Positions 27,034 to 36,313 are shown, counted from the first letter of the stretch. The stretch is DNA of 64,000 nucleotides from an uncultured Alphaproteobacteria bacterium (GCA_951812805.1 CATOSZ010000018.1:1-64000), one strand, 5' to 3'. The notes: a model not told the origin generated them from the letters alone. Program-made: numbers and translations.

Positions 27034-28302
27034 ATGGCCCTGCAACGCGGCTGGATCATCTGGGGCGCCGGCGCGGCGCTGTTCGCCTTTGCGTTCTTTC
27101 ATCGCGTGGCGCCGGGCGCCATGTTCGATCAGTTGATGCGGGACTTCCAGGCCGGTGCCGCGGTGCTCGGCAATCTCGCGGCCTGCTATTTCTATGCCTA
27201 TGCGGCGATCCAGATTCCGGTCGGGCGCTGGATGGACCGTTTCGGGCCCCGGCGCATGCTGTTGATCGCGGCGATTCTCACCGCCGTGGCGAGCGGGCTG
27301 TTCGCCGCGAGCCAGAGCGTCTGGCTCGCCTATGCCGCCCGTCTCGCGGTCGGCGCGGCCAGCGGAATCGTCTTCGTCGGCGTGCTGACCCTGGCGGCGC
27401 GCTGGCTGCCGGCCCGGCGTTTCGCGCTCGCCACCGGGCTCACGCAATCGGTCGCCATGCTCTCCGCCGTGGCGGCGCAAGCGCCCCTCGCGTTCGTCGT
27501 CGAGGCGTTCGGCTGGCGCTGGGCGATGGCGGCGGGTCTGCCGGTCGGCCTCCTGCTCGGCGCGTTGGTCTGGGGCCTGACGCGGGGCGAGGGCGCCGCC
27601 GCCCGCGCGATGCCCGAGGCGGCGCCCCCGCCGCTCGGCCAGGCGCTCCGCCAGCTGCTCGCCCGACGGCAGACCTGGGTCGCGGCGCTCTATTGTTCGG
27701 CCATGAGCGTGCCGATGATCTGCTTCGCCCTGCTCTGGGGGGTCGCCTACCTTGCCCAGGCCAAGGGGCTACCGCGCGCCGACGCCAGCCTGGGGGCGGC
27801 GGGCATGCTGTTCGGCTGGGCCCTCGGCGCGCCGGCGATCGGCTGGCTCTCCGACCGGCTCGGCCGGCGCCGGGCGCCGATGCTGGCGGGGGCGCTGGTC
27901 GCCTGTGCGCTCTGGTGCCTGTTTCTGGCGGTGCCGGACATGCCGTTGCCGGCGCTGTTGGCCGTCGTCTTCGCCATCGGTGTCGCCTCCAGCGCCATGC
28001 CGCTATCGTTCGCGCACGCCCGCGAGACCAATCCGGCGGGCATCGCCGGCCTCGCCACCGCCTTCGTCAACTTCGCCTCCATCCTGGCGGGCGCGCTGGC
28101 CCAGCCGCTGGTCGGCTGGCTGCTCGACCTGGCCTGGACCGGCGCCAGCGCCGACGGCGCCCGCGTCTTCGAGGCCGCGGCCTACGAGCGGGCCTTCGGG
28201 CTGTTCCCGCTCGTCGCCCTGCTGGGCGTGGTCAGTGCCCTCTGCCTGGTGGAAACCCGCTGCCGGCCCCTGGCGGACCCGCTCGCAGCCCGGATAGACT
28301 GA
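27034..28302 (+). CDS. MFS transporter
   Basis: This 422-aa protein has twelve predicted membrane helices. The MFS loop 2-3 signature is GRWMDRFGPRRMLLI (about residues 68-82), and a matching loop 8-9 signature is WLSDRLGRRRAPML. The family moves small solutes using proton gradients; the substrate is unknown. An ATG start follows the toxin gene by about 50 bp but shares no overlap. The SDR gene follows 35 bp downstream in the same direction. Confidence 0.87.
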   Translation: MALQRGWIIWGAGAALFAFAFFHRVAPGAMFDQLMRDFQAGAAVLGNLAACYFYAYAAIQIPVGRWMDRFGPRRMLLIAAILTAVASGLFAASQSVWLAYAARLAVGAASGIVFVGVLTLAARWLPARRFALATGLTQSVAMLSAVAAQAPLAFVVEAFGWRWAMAAGLPVGLLLGALVWGLTRGEGAAARAMPEAAPPPLGQALRQLLARRQTWVAALYCSAMSVPMICFALLWGVAYLAQAKGLPRADASLGAAGMLFGWALGAPAIGWLSDRLGRRRAPMLAGALVACALWCLFLAVPDMPLPALLAVVFAIGVASSAMPLSFAHARETNPAGIAGLATAFVNFASILAGALAQPLVGWLLDLAWTGASADGARVFEAAAYERAFGLFPLVALLGVVSALCLVETRCRPLADPLAARID

Positions 28303-28337
28303 GGCCATGGAGAATGCGGGACATACGGATTGAAGCC

Positions 28338-29372
28338 ATGGCAGAGGCCAAGACCGTCCTGGTGACGGGGTCGAGCGGTTTCATCGCCAAGCCCATCGTC
28401 CGCGATCTGCTGCGGGCCGGCCACCGGGTGGTCGGCTCCCTGCGCACGCCCGCGCGGGCGGACGAGGTCCGCGCCGCCGTGCGCCCGGCGCTAGCGGGAA
28501 TCGAGGATTTCGAGGACCGGTTGCAGTTCGTCCCCCTCGATCTCGGCCGCGACGCGGGCTGGGACGAGGCGATGGCGGGGATCGACGTGCTCATGCACAC
28601 GGCCTCGCCGTTTCCGATGTCGCAGCCGAAGGACGAGGCGGCGTTGATCCGGCCGGCCGTCGACGGCACGCTGCGCGCCTTGCGGGCCGCGGCGCGGGCG
28701 GGGATTGGCCGGGTGGTGCTGACCTCGTCGACGGCGGCGGTCATGTACGGCTCGCACGAACCCGGGCCGGCGGGCTATGTCGAGGACGACTGGAGCGACG
28801 TCGACGATCCCTATATCACCGCCTATTCCAAGTCGAAGACCCTGGCGGAGCGGGCGGCCTGGCGCTTCGTCGCGGAGGAGGCGCCGGAGATGGCGCTCAC
28901 CACCATCAACCCCTGCCTGGTGCTGGGCCGCCCGCTCGACGGGCACTACGGCACCTCGCTGCAGGTGATCGAGCGGCTGCTCCGGGCCCGCGAGCCGATG
29001 CTGCCCGACTTCGGCGTGCCGATCGTCGACGTCGACGACGTGGCAGCGATGCATGTCGCGGCGATGGACACCGACGCGGCGGCGGGCAAACGGATCATCG
29101 CCGCGGCCGACACCCTGTGGTTCCTGGAAATCGCCCGCCGGCTCGGGGCTGCTTACCCGCAGCGGCGGATTACGACCCGTCGCGCACCCGAATTCGTGGT
29201 TCGCCTGGTGGGCATGTTCGACAAGTCGGTCCGCTCGATCCTGCCGACGCTCGGCCGGCGCGAGGTTTTCGACACCGCCCGGGCGCGCGACCTCCTCGGC
29301 ACGAACTTCGTTGCGGCCGAAGACAGCGTGCTCGCCGCGGCGCGTTTCATCGTCGAGAGCGGCCGGGTCTGA
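28338..29372 (+). CDS. NAD(P)-dependent epimerase/reductase of the extended SDR family
   Basis: This 344-aa extended short-chain dehydrogenase resembles dihydroflavonol/aldehyde reductases. The nucleotide motif is TGSSGFIAKPIV (residues ~9-20), catalytic Ser in TSSTAAVMYG, and Tyr-x3-Lys in AYSKSKTLAE. A GVPIVDVDDVAAMHV segment is typical of the group. Cytosolic, NADPH preference likely. It is tightly followed by a flavin monooxygenase with a 7-bp gap, so they may act on the same ketone or aldehyde. I chose the ATG before AEAKTVLVTGSSG. Confidence 0.85.
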   Translation: MAEAKTVLVTGSSGFIAKPIVRDLLRAGHRVVGSLRTPARADEVRAAVRPALAGIEDFEDRLQFVPLDLGRDAGWDEAMAGIDVLMHTASPFPMSQPKDEAALIRPAVDGTLRALRAAARAGIGRVVLTSSTAAVMYGSHEPGPAGYVEDDWSDVDDPYITAYSKSKTLAERAAWRFVAEEAPEMALTTINPCLVLGRPLDGHYGTSLQVIERLLRAREPMLPDFGVPIVDVDDVAAMHVAAMDTDAAAGKRIIAAADTLWFLEIARRLGAAYPQRRITTRRAPEFVVRLVGMFDKSVRSILPTLGRREVFDTARARDLLGTNFVAAEDSVLAAARFIVESGRV

Positions 29373-29379
29373 CGGGGCC

Positions 29380-30699
29380 GTGGCGGCGCGCAAACGCATC
29401 GCCGTGATCGGTGCCGGTGCCGCCGGGCTCTCGGCCGCCAAATACATGGCCGCCGCCGGCTTCAACGTGACGGTGTTCGAGCTCGGCTCCGAGATCGGCG
29501 GCATGTGGTGCTACCGCAACGACAACGGCCTGTCCTCGGCCTACCGCACGCTGCATATCAACACGAGCCGGAGCGTGACCCGCTTCCACGACCTGGACTT
29601 CGACGCCGATGTGCAGGCCTTTCCCGATCACTGGGACATGCACCGCTATCTGGTGAAATACGCCCGCCACTTCGATCTCGAACGGCTCATTCGCTTTCGC
29701 ACCGCCGTCGTCGACGCCCGCCCGCAGTTCTCGCCGGGGCGCGAGGCGCCGGTGTGGGAGCTGGAGCTTTCCGATGGCACCACGGCGCGTTTCGACACGG
29801 TCATCGCCGCCACGGGGCATCTGTCGGAGCCGTTGCACGTCGCCGGCTTCCGCGACGACTTCGCCGGCACCTATGTCCATGCCCATGATTACAAGGAACC
29901 GGAAGACTTCGTCGGCCAGCGGATCTGCGTCGTCGGCGTCGGCAACAGCGCCTGCGACATCGCCAGCGACGTCTGCGTGACCGCACCGCGTTGTGTGCTG
30001 GTCGCCCGCTCCGGCGTCATCATCCTGCCGAAGCTCTTTTGCGGGCGGCCCTTCACCGACATCACCCGCAAGATCCAGCGGTCCTGGATCCCCGCCCGGC
30101 TGCGCCGCCGCCTGACCGCCGCCCTGACCTGGCTGGTGCACGGCGACATGGCCCGGCTCGGCTTCCGGCCGATGCGGGAACGTGTACACACGACGTCGAA
30201 CGGCACCATCGTCACCGATATCGCCTACCGGCGGATCGAGGTGAAGCACGAGATCACCGCCATCGACGGCCACCGCCTGAGCTTTTCCGACGGCACGGCG
30301 GAGGACTTCGACACCCTCATCGCCGCCACCGGCTACCGCATCACCCTCGACTATATCGCGCGCGACATCGTGCCCCTGGAGGACAACCGCCTGCGGCTCT
30401 ACAAGCGCATGGCGCAACCCGGCTGGCCCGGGCTCTATTTCATGGGCTTCTTCAACACCGATACCGCCCTCAACATGGTGTTCGAGCATCAGGCCCGCTG
30501 GATCGGCGAAATCGAAACGGGCGTGGCCGTGCTCCCCGCCGAGGCCGAGATGTGGCGCGACATCGAGGCGCAGGAAGCCTGGGTCGCCGGACGCTTCAAG
30601 GACACGCCCCGCCACACCATCGAGGAGGAGCACGTGCCCTATCTCTCGGCCCTGGCGAAATCGCTTCGCGTGATGCGGCGCCATGCCCGACGGGCCTGA
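29380..30699 (+). CDS. Flavin-containing monooxygenase (FMO/BVMO type)
   Basis: This 439-aa class B flavoprotein monooxygenase has the FAD motif AVIGAGAAGLSAAKYM (residues ~9-24), the family signature FAGTYVHAHDYK (FxGxxxHxxxY) and the NADPH motif VVGVGNSACD. It also has the ATG-type linker TVIAATGHLS. It inserts one oxygen into a ketone or a nitrogen or sulfur compound. The GTG start lies 7 nt after the SDR stop and is the only initiator close to the FAD fold. It forms an operon with the SDR gene. Confidence 0.86.
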   Translation: MAARKRIAVIGAGAAGLSAAKYMAAAGFNVTVFELGSEIGGMWCYRNDNGLSSAYRTLHINTSRSVTRFHDLDFDADVQAFPDHWDMHRYLVKYARHFDLERLIRFRTAVVDARPQFSPGREAPVWELELSDGTTARFDTVIAATGHLSEPLHVAGFRDDFAGTYVHAHDYKEPEDFVGQRICVVGVGNSACDIASDVCVTAPRCVLVARSGVIILPKLFCGRPFTDITRKIQRSWIPARLRRRLTAALTWLVHGDMARLGFRPMRERVHTTSNGTIVTDIAYRRIEVKHEITAIDGHRLSFSDGTAEDFDTLIAATGYRITLDYIARDIVPLEDNRLRLYKRMAQPGWPGLYFMGFFNTDTALNMVFEHQARWIGEIETGVAVLPAEAEMWRDIEAQEAWVAGRFKDTPRHTIEEEHVPYLSALAKSLRVMRRHARRA

Positions 30700-30787
30700 G
30701 CGCCGATAAAGTGGGGTGACGCGGCCGGCGCCGGCCGCCTATCATGGCGCCGTCGCCACCTTGTCACGACTTTGGGAGAGCCATGCC

Positions 30788-31843
30788 ATGCGCGCCATGC
30801 AAGTGATCGAATGGGGGAAGCCGCTCGAGCTTCGCGAGATGGAAACGCCGGAGCCCAAGGGCCGGGAGGTCCTGGTGCGGATCACCGCCTGCGGCGTCTG
30901 CCACAGCGATCTGCATATCTGGGAGGGCGGCTTCAATCTCGGCGACGGCGAATTCGCCCGGGTCGAGGACCGCGGCGTCTACACGCCCTTCACCATGGGA
31001 CACGAACCGCTCGGCACGGTCGAGAAGCTCGGCCCGGAGGCCGAGGGCGTCGAGGTCGGCGGCTCCTATATCGTCTACCCCTGGATCGGCTGCGGCGACT
31101 GCGCGCATTGCCGCGATACGGAGACGGAACTGCTCTGCGCCTCCCCCCGGGTCATCGGCACCCGGGTCGACGGCGGTTATGCCGACTACGTCATCGTGCC
31201 GGACGCCAAGTATTTAGTGGATTACACCGGGGTCGATCAGAACCTCGCCTGCACCTACGCCTGTTCGGGGCTGACCGCCTACAGCGCCCTGAAGAAGCTG
31301 CCGGAGCTCGGCGCCGAGGACCATGTCATGACCATCGGCGCGGGCGGCGTCGGCCTGAGCGCGGTGCATTTCGCCTCGGCCGTGACGCCGGCGAAGATCC
31401 TGACCGCCGACGTCGACGGCACCAAGCGGGCCGCCGCCCGCCAGGTCGGCGCACACGACACGATCGACAACGCCGAGGCGGACGCGGTCGCCAAGGTGCT
31501 GGAGATGACCGGCGGCGGGGTGGCGGCGACCATCGACTTCGTCGGCCGGCCCGAGACCTCGCGCTTCGGCGTCGACTGCCTGCGCAAGGGCGGCGTCCAG
31601 GTGCAGGTCGGCCTCTACGGCGAGAAGTCTTCCGTGCCGCTGCCCTTCTTCCCGCTGAAGATGATCTCCATGCTCGGCTCCTACGTCGGCAACCTGCGCG
31701 AGATGCGCGAGCTGATGGAACTGGTCAAGGATGGCCGGGTGCCGCCGATCCCGATCGAAACCCGCCCGCTGGAGGCGGCCAACAGTGCGCTGGACGACCT
31801 CGTCGCCGGCAACGTGCTGGGCCGCGTGGTGCTGAAACCCTGA
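30788..31843 (+). CDS. Zinc-dependent alcohol dehydrogenase
   Basis: This 351-aa MDR-family alcohol dehydrogenase has the catalytic zinc motif CGVCHSDLHIWEG (about residues 36-48) and GHEPLGTVEKLG. The structural zinc site is CGDCAHCRDTETELLC, and the NAD fold begins TIGAGGVGLSAVHF. It oxidises alcohols or reduces aldehydes. Start: the ATG in frame with RAMQVIEWG; another ATG 5 nt upstream is out of frame. The stop overlaps a small membrane-protein gene (TGATG). Confidence 0.9.
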   Translation: MRAMQVIEWGKPLELREMETPEPKGREVLVRITACGVCHSDLHIWEGGFNLGDGEFARVEDRGVYTPFTMGHEPLGTVEKLGPEAEGVEVGGSYIVYPWIGCGDCAHCRDTETELLCASPRVIGTRVDGGYADYVIVPDAKYLVDYTGVDQNLACTYACSGLTAYSALKKLPELGAEDHVMTIGAGGVGLSAVHFASAVTPAKILTADVDGTKRAAARQVGAHDTIDNAEADAVAKVLEMTGGGVAATIDFVGRPETSRFGVDCLRKGGVQVQVGLYGEKSSVPLPFFPLKMISMLGSYVGNLREMRELMELVKDGRVPPIPIETRPLEAANSALDDLVAGNVLGRVVLKP

Positions 31844-31983
31844 TGGAGACCGCGCTCGGCCTCCTCGTCATCGCCGTCATCGGCGTCGTCACCTGGAAGG
31901 TGCTGCGCCGGGGCAAGCGTGTGGGCGGGGATCCCGGCGACGACCCGACCGACCCAACCGACCCGAGGAGACCACGACCATGA
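31843..31983 (+). CDS. Small single-pass membrane protein (46 aa)
   Basis: The ATG overlaps the dehydrogenase stop (TGATG) and the TGA overlaps the ATGATG of the GST gene. The peptide has one hydrophobic helix (ALGLLVIAVIGVVTWKVL, residues 4-21), then a basic KRGK-like stretch and an Asp-Pro-Thr repeat tail. Tight coupling on both sides and helix-plus-charged-tail design argue for a real gene. No family recognised; it could be a membrane anchor or a small regulatory subunit. Confidence 0.5.
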   Translation: METALGLLVIAVIGVVTWKVLRRGKRVGGDPGDDPTDPTDPRRPRP

Positions 31984-32573
31984 TGACGCTTTATGGCTCC
32001 CCCGCCTCGCCCTTCGTGCGCAAGACGCGGATGAGCGCCCTGATCGCCGGCGTCGACGTCGACTTCCAGGCACTGGCGGCCGACGACGCCCGCCTCCAGG
32101 CGGCCAATCCGCTGGGCAAGGTTCCGGCCCTGGTGCTGGAGGACGGCGGCGTCCTCTTCGACAGCAAGGTGATCTGCGAATATCTCGACGGCCTGGCGTC
32201 GACGCCGGTGCTGTTCGCCGCCCGGGGGCGGGAACGCTTCGACCTGCTGACCCGGGGCGCACTTGCCGACGGCATGCTGGAAGCCGCCGTGCTGATCGTC
32301 TACGAGGGCCGCTTCCGCCCCGAGGCGATGCGCGTGCAGGATTGGGTCGACCATCAACAGGGCAAGGTCGACCGCGGCCTCGCGCACCTGACGGCGACCC
32401 TGCCGGGCGCGGGCTTTCACCTGGATTATGCGACCATGTGCGCTGCCATCGTGCTGGGCTATCTCGACTTCCGCCAGGACGGCCGCTGGCGTGACGGCCA
32501 CCCGGACCTGGTCGGCTGGCTCGACGCCTTCGCCGCCGAAGTGCCCGCCTACGGCACGACGATGCCCGGCTGA
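31980..32573 (+). CDS. Glutathione S-transferase family protein
   Basis: This 197-aa GST has a thioredoxin-fold N-terminal domain (residues ~1-78) with YGSPASPFVRKTRM, the cis-Pro in GKVPALVL and the glutathione-contacting DSKVICEYLD. An all-helical C-terminal domain follows. It conjugates glutathione or acts as an isomerase. Two adjacent ATGs (31980 and 31983) are both possible. Its location after oxidoreductase genes suggests detoxification of reactive products. Confidence 0.88.
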   Translation: MMTLYGSPASPFVRKTRMSALIAGVDVDFQALAADDARLQAANPLGKVPALVLEDGGVLFDSKVICEYLDGLASTPVLFAARGRERFDLLTRGALADGMLEAAVLIVYEGRFRPEAMRVQDWVDHQQGKVDRGLAHLTATLPGAGFHLDYATMCAAIVLGYLDFRQDGRWRDGHPDLVGWLDAFAAEVPAYGTTMPG

Positions 32574-32622
32574 CGGCGCTGGCCGTGAGCCGCCAAAGGG
32601 GAAAGGAAGAGGGTAGAGAAAT

Positions 32623-32697
32623 TGGAGCGGGCGATGAGATTCGAACTCACGACTTCAACCTTGGCAAGGTTGCGCTCTACCCCTGAGCTACGCCCGC
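32623..32697 (-). tRNA. tRNA-Gly (GCC anticodon)
   Basis: The minus strand folds as a complete cloverleaf: acceptor stem GCGGGCG/CGCCCGC, anticodon stem-loop CAACC-TTGCCAA-GGTTG with GCC in the middle, and a T-arm with GTTCGAATC. The discriminator is T and the CCA end is encoded. GCC reads GGC/GGU glycine codons, which are abundant here. Confidence 0.95.
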
Positions 32698-32710
32698 GTC
32701 CGGGGCCGGG

Positions 32711-32738
32711 ATAATAGTCAAATCCCTCCCGCTTGCAA
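32711..32738 (-). promoter_or_regulatory. Promoter of tRNA-Gly
   Basis: On the minus strand TTGCAA and TATTAT are 16 bp apart, and the -10 lies 14 bp before the tRNA 5' end. It is back to back with the rpsT promoter. Confidence 0.6.
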
Positions 32739-32775
32739 GTGCCAATTCGGCGCTTGGGAAATTCGTCGCGGGCGG

Positions 32776-32804
32776 TTGACCCCGGGCCCGGCGCCGTCTA
32801 TAAG
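32776..32804 (+). promoter_or_regulatory. Sigma-70 promoter of rpsT
   Basis: TTGACC and TATAAG are separated by 17 bp, and the -10 is 38 bp before the rpsT ATG. It is the best sigma-70 match I noticed in the window. Confidence 0.7.
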
Positions 32805-32842
32805 CCCGCGGTTCATTTCAGCGGGAAAGATGTCTCCACGCC

Positions 32843-33109
32843 ATGCCCAACAGCACCTCCGCCAAGAAGCGCCTGCGCCAGACCGAGCGCAAGACCACGG
32901 TCAACCGGGCCCGGATCAGCCGGGTGCGTACCTATGTGCGCAAGGTCGAGGAGGCGATCCAGAGTGGTGACGCCACCGCCGCCAAGGCCGCCCTCACCAT
33001 CGCCGAGCCGGAGCTGATCCGGGGCGCCCAGAAGGGCGTCCTGCATCGCAACACGGCGCAACGGAAAGTCTCGCGGCTCACGCAGCAGATCCGCAAGATG
33101 AGCACGTGA
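32843..33109 (+). CDS. rpsT: 30S ribosomal protein S20
   Basis: This 88-aa, strongly basic helical protein starts [18 protein letters not shown], the typical S20 N-terminus. It continues with [20 protein letters not shown] and ends with [12 protein letters not shown]. It binds 16S rRNA near its 5' end. Length is normal (about 88). It precedes dnaA, an arrangement known in alphaproteobacteria. A clear promoter lies upstream and a terminator downstream. Confidence 0.96.
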   Translation: MPNSTSAKKRLRQTERKTTVNRARISRVRTYVRKVEEAIQSGDATAAKAALTIAEPELIRGAQKGVLHRNTAQRKVSRLTQQIRKMST

Positions 33110-33140
33110 GCCGGCGCGCGATTCGCGCGCCTCGATCCTT

Positions 33141-33166
33141 CGCGGCCGCCCCCGGGCGGCCGTTTT
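33141..33166 (+). terminator. Rho-independent terminator of rpsT
   Basis: CGGCCGCC and GGGCGGCCG pair as a GC-rich stem around a short C/G loop and are followed by TTTTC. It begins 32 bp after the rpsT stop. Confidence 0.75.
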
Positions 33167-33170
33167 CATT

Positions 33171-33572
33171 TGATTCAGCACCTGTCCGGCGACGTCCCGT
33201 CAACCTGCGCCGCCGCCGCCTTCCATATGTTGTGGCGCCCGAGCGCCCAGGGCACGAGAGGCGGGCCAATTTTTTCCGTGTTCTTCATTTGCTCTCGTTG
33301 CCACCATCGGGGCTTTCGCACTACTGTAATCGGGCGGTCGGGGAGACTGTACGGCACATCAAAGCTAGTATTCGTCGAGAAAACGGCGCGCGGGACAAGT
33401 ATATCTCGCGGCAATGGACGCTCGTGGAAATAATTGGCAAGAAAAAAGAACGGCGGGGCCCAAGATGACGAAGCGGACGATCAGGTGGGGCACCTTGGGC
33501 GCGGGATACGGAAACATCGGTCATCGAGCGGTCTTCGCGGCACGTTCCGCCGGTTCGCGCTGAGCCTCGGCG
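33171..33572. other. Intergenic region between rpsT and dnaA (about 400 bp)
   Basis: I see no credible gene here; the open frames lack family features. It is AT-richer than its flanks, especially 33265-33440. I looked for DnaA boxes (TTATCCACA-like) on both strands and found none convincing, so I do not call an origin. A weak promoter-like pair TTGCCA...TACTGT lies near 33298-33327 and could drive dnaA. Confidence 0.5.
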
Positions 33573-34946
33573 ATGGACCCGCGGGATCAAGAGCGCTGGG
33601 AGCGCGTGCGCGCCAAGCTGCGCGCCGAGTTCGGTGACGCCGTCTTCAACAGCTGGCTGAAGTCGTTACGACTTGAAAGTGTCGCGGGCGCCGGAATCCA
33701 ACTGGCGGCGCCGACCCGGTTCATGCGCGACTGGGTCGCCTCGCGCTATGCCGAGGGCATTCGCGTCATCTGGCAGGCCGAGGACGCTGGCATCAAGGCC
33801 GTCGAAATCGTCGTCCGCGCCCGCCCGGAACCGGCCGCCGAAGCGCCGGCCGTCGCGGACGAGGCGGCACCCACGGCCCTGCCCGCCGCCGCCAGCCCCC
33901 GCGAAGAGGCGGCCCGCGGGCTCGGCTCGCCCCTCGATCCCCGCTTTACCTTCGAGAGTTTCGTGGTCGGTCGTTCGAACGAGCTGGCCTATGCCGCGGC
34001 CCGCCGCGTCGCCGACAGCGCCGACGTGCAGTTCAACCCGCTGTTCCTCTATGGCGGCGTCGGCCTCGGCAAGACCCATCTCATGCATGCCATCGCCTGG
34101 CATATTCGCGAGCGCCATCCCGACCGGCGGGTGGTCTACCTCTCCAGCGAAAAATTCATGTACCAGTTCATCCGGGCGATTCGCGACAAGGATTCCGTCG
34201 GCTTCAAGCAGCGCTTCCGCGCCGTCGACGTGCTGATGATCGACGATGTGCAGTTCTTCAGCCGCAAGGATTCGACGCAGGAGGAGTTCTTCCACACCTT
34301 CAACGCATTGGTCGACCAGAAGAGCCAGATCGTCATCTCGGCCGATCGCTCGCCCTCGGACCTGGAGGATGTCGAGGAACGGATCCGCTCGCGCCTCGGC
34401 TGGGGGCTGGTCGCCGACATCCACCACACGGACTATGAACTCCGCCTCGGCATCCTGCAGGCGAAGCTGCAACGCGGCCGGGTCGAGGCGATCAGCGACA
34501 AGGTGCTTGAGTTCCTGGCGCACCGCATCACCTCGAACGTGCGCGAGCTGGAAGGCGCCCTCAACCGGCTGACCGCCTACGCGGAGCTGGTGGGCCGCCC
34601 GGTGACCATGGAGCTGGCGCAGGAAGTGCTGCAGGATCTGCTGCGCGCCAACGACCGCCGGGTCACCATCGAGGAGATCCAGAAGAAGGTCTCCCAGCAC
34701 TACAACATCCGCCTCGCCGACATGCATTCGGCGCGCCGCGCCCGTAACGTCGCCCGCCCCCGCCAGGTCGCGATGTTCCTTGCCAAGCAACTCACCACCC
34801 GCTCCCTGCCGGAGATCGGCGGCAAGTTCGGCGGCCGCGATCACACCACGGTCATGCACGCCATCAAGCGGATCGAGGAATTGCGCCAGCTCGACTCGAC
34901 GCTGGCCGAGGACATCGACCTGCTGCGCCGGATGCTGGAAGGCTGA
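33573..34946 (+). CDS. dnaA: Chromosomal replication initiator protein DnaA
   Basis: This 457-aa DnaA has domain I (residues ~1-80, FNSWLKSLRLES), an Ala/Pro-rich linker, an AAA+ domain III and the DNA-binding domain IV. The AAA+ domain has Walker A LYGGVGLGKTHLMHAIA near residue 159, Walker B VLMIDDVQFF and sensor-1 VISADRSPSDL. Domain IV carries the box-reading signature GGRDHTTVMHAIKRIEEL. It opens the origin for replication. No dnaN/recF follow, as is common in alphaproteobacteria where dnaA is separate. ATG is 12 nt after a weak GCTGAG site. Confidence 0.97.
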   Translation: MDPRDQERWERVRAKLRAEFGDAVFNSWLKSLRLESVAGAGIQLAAPTRFMRDWVASRYAEGIRVIWQAEDAGIKAVEIVVRARPEPAAEAPAVADEAAPTALPAAASPREEAARGLGSPLDPRFTFESFVVGRSNELAYAAARRVADSADVQFNPLFLYGGVGLGKTHLMHAIAWHIRERHPDRRVVYLSSEKFMYQFIRAIRDKDSVGFKQRFRAVDVLMIDDVQFFSRKDSTQEEFFHTFNALVDQKSQIVISADRSPSDLEDVEERIRSRLGWGLVADIHHTDYELRLGILQAKLQRGRVEAISDKVLEFLAHRITSNVRELEGALNRLTAYAELVGRPVTMELAQEVLQDLLRANDRRVTIEEIQKKVSQHYNIRLADMHSARRARNVARPRQVAMFLAKQLTTRSLPEIGGKFGGRDHTTVMHAIKRIEELRQLDSTLAEDIDLLRRMLEG

Positions 34947-34962
34947 ATCTCCGCGACGACGC

Positions 34963-36261
34963 CTATGGCGCGGCCTTGGGCGTGTCCTCCGCCGCGCCGA
35001 TGTTCCGCATGTCCAGGCTGTTGTCGCCCCAGATCCACATCAGGGCCAGGATCACCAACCCCTCCAGGCCGTTGATGGTGAGCGCCCAGGAGACGCCGTA
35101 GGTCTCCGCCAGCCAGCCGACATGGAAGAAGCCGAGGGGACCGGTGCCGATGCAGAGCGTCAGCACCCCCATGACCCGGCTGCGGTAGGCGGGCGGTGCG
35201 CTCATGTAGGTGAGCGTGCCTTGCATCGCGGCGAAGCAGGCGCTGCACATGCCGATCACCACCAGGGCCAAGGTGACGATGACAAGCGAGTGAAACGGGC
35301 CGCCCGCGACATGGGAGAGCACGCCGAGATAGAGCACGCCCACGAGATACAGCGCCGTGCCGCCGAAATAGATGCGGTAGAACCACTGCGGACGGGCCAG
35401 GAACGCGACCAACATGGCGCCGACGAAGGCGCCGAGCCCTTCCATCGCGGTGATGGCGCCGACACCCGAGGGGTCGAGGCCGAGCCGTTCCTTGCCGAGG
35501 ATCGGGATCATCGAGGTGAAGGAGAAGCCCCAGACGTTGAAGACGATGGTAATCGCCAGGATCCGCCGAAGCTTCTTCTGCGAGAGCACGAAGAGGACGC
35601 CGCCGATCAGTTCGCGGCCGAGCGCGGGTTTGGCGACACTCTCGATCGCGGCGGGCAGGCGGGCGAGGAACAGCAGAACGAGGCAGCCGGAATAGACCAC
35701 GGCCGAGAGGACGAAGACCCCGGTGATGCCGACCATCTGCAGCATGACACCGCCCAGCAGCGGGCCGGCCATGCGGGTCGCGTTGCCGGTGGCGCTGTCC
35801 AGGCTCATGGCGGCGGACAGCGCACCCTGGCTGAGGTCGCCCAGCAGGCGGCGGCGGATCGGCATGTCGGTCGCCCAGAAGATCCCGCTCAACAGGGAGG
35901 CGACGGCGATATAGAGGTAGGGCAGCTGGCCGAGGTGGGACAGCACGGCCATCACCGTGGAGACCGCCACGATCATCACCATCGAGGCGGCGAGCATCAG
36001 CTTGCGGTCGAGCCGGTCGGCGAGCGCGCCAACAATGGGTCCCAGCACGGTGAGCGGCAGCATCCAGAACACCGGCACCAACGAGACCAGCAGCGGCGAG
36101 TGGGTGATCTCGAAGGTATAGATGCCCATGGCCAGCAGCTGCAGCCAGCGCACGACGCCGGTCAGGCCGCCGATGCCCCAGATGCAGAGGTAGGACGGAT
36201 CGCGGGTGAGCCGGCCGATGGCGCTCTCCGCCCGGCCGGCGCCGTCGGCCTGCACCGCCAT
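34963..36261 (-). CDS. MFS transporter (MFS_3/enterobactin exporter-like)
   Basis: This 432-aa protein has about twelve membrane helices. A signature loop GALADRLDRKLMLAAS lies near residue 80, a second-half loop near AFLARPQWFYRIYFGG, and APPAYRSRVMGVLTL resembles the MFS_3 group used for siderophore or drug export. The ATG start is at the right end and the gene converges on dnaA with 16 bp between stops. An IS481 element lies 58 bp upstream and may have separated the gene from its original promoter. Confidence 0.85.
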   Translation of the reverse strand: MAVQADGAGRAESAIGRLTRDPSYLCIWGIGGLTGVVRWLQLLAMGIYTFEITHSPLLVSLVPVFWMLPLTVLGPIVGALADRLDRKLMLAASMVMIVAVSTVMAVLSHLGQLPYLYIAVASLLSGIFWATDMPIRRRLLGDLSQGALSAAMSLDSATGNATRMAGPLLGGVMLQMVGITGVFVLSAVVYSGCLVLLFLARLPAAIESVAKPALGRELIGGVLFVLSQKKLRRILAITIVFNVWGFSFTSMIPILGKERLGLDPSGVGAITAMEGLGAFVGAMLVAFLARPQWFYRIYFGGTALYLVGVLYLGVLSHVAGGPFHSLVIVTLALVVIGMCSACFAAMQGTLTYMSAPPAYRSRVMGVLTLCIGTGPLGFFHVGWLAETYGVSWALTINGLEGLVILALMWIWGDNSLDMRNIGAAEDTPKAAP

Positions 36262-36313
36262 CGCCCTCTCCGTCGTTACCGCCCGCGCGGCCCCGCCTCC
36301 GGTATACCGCGTG

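Noticed and set aside
33298-33573. oriC next to dnaA
   Set aside because: No DnaA-box cluster or AT-rich 13-mers could be found by eye. Only mild AT-richness is present.
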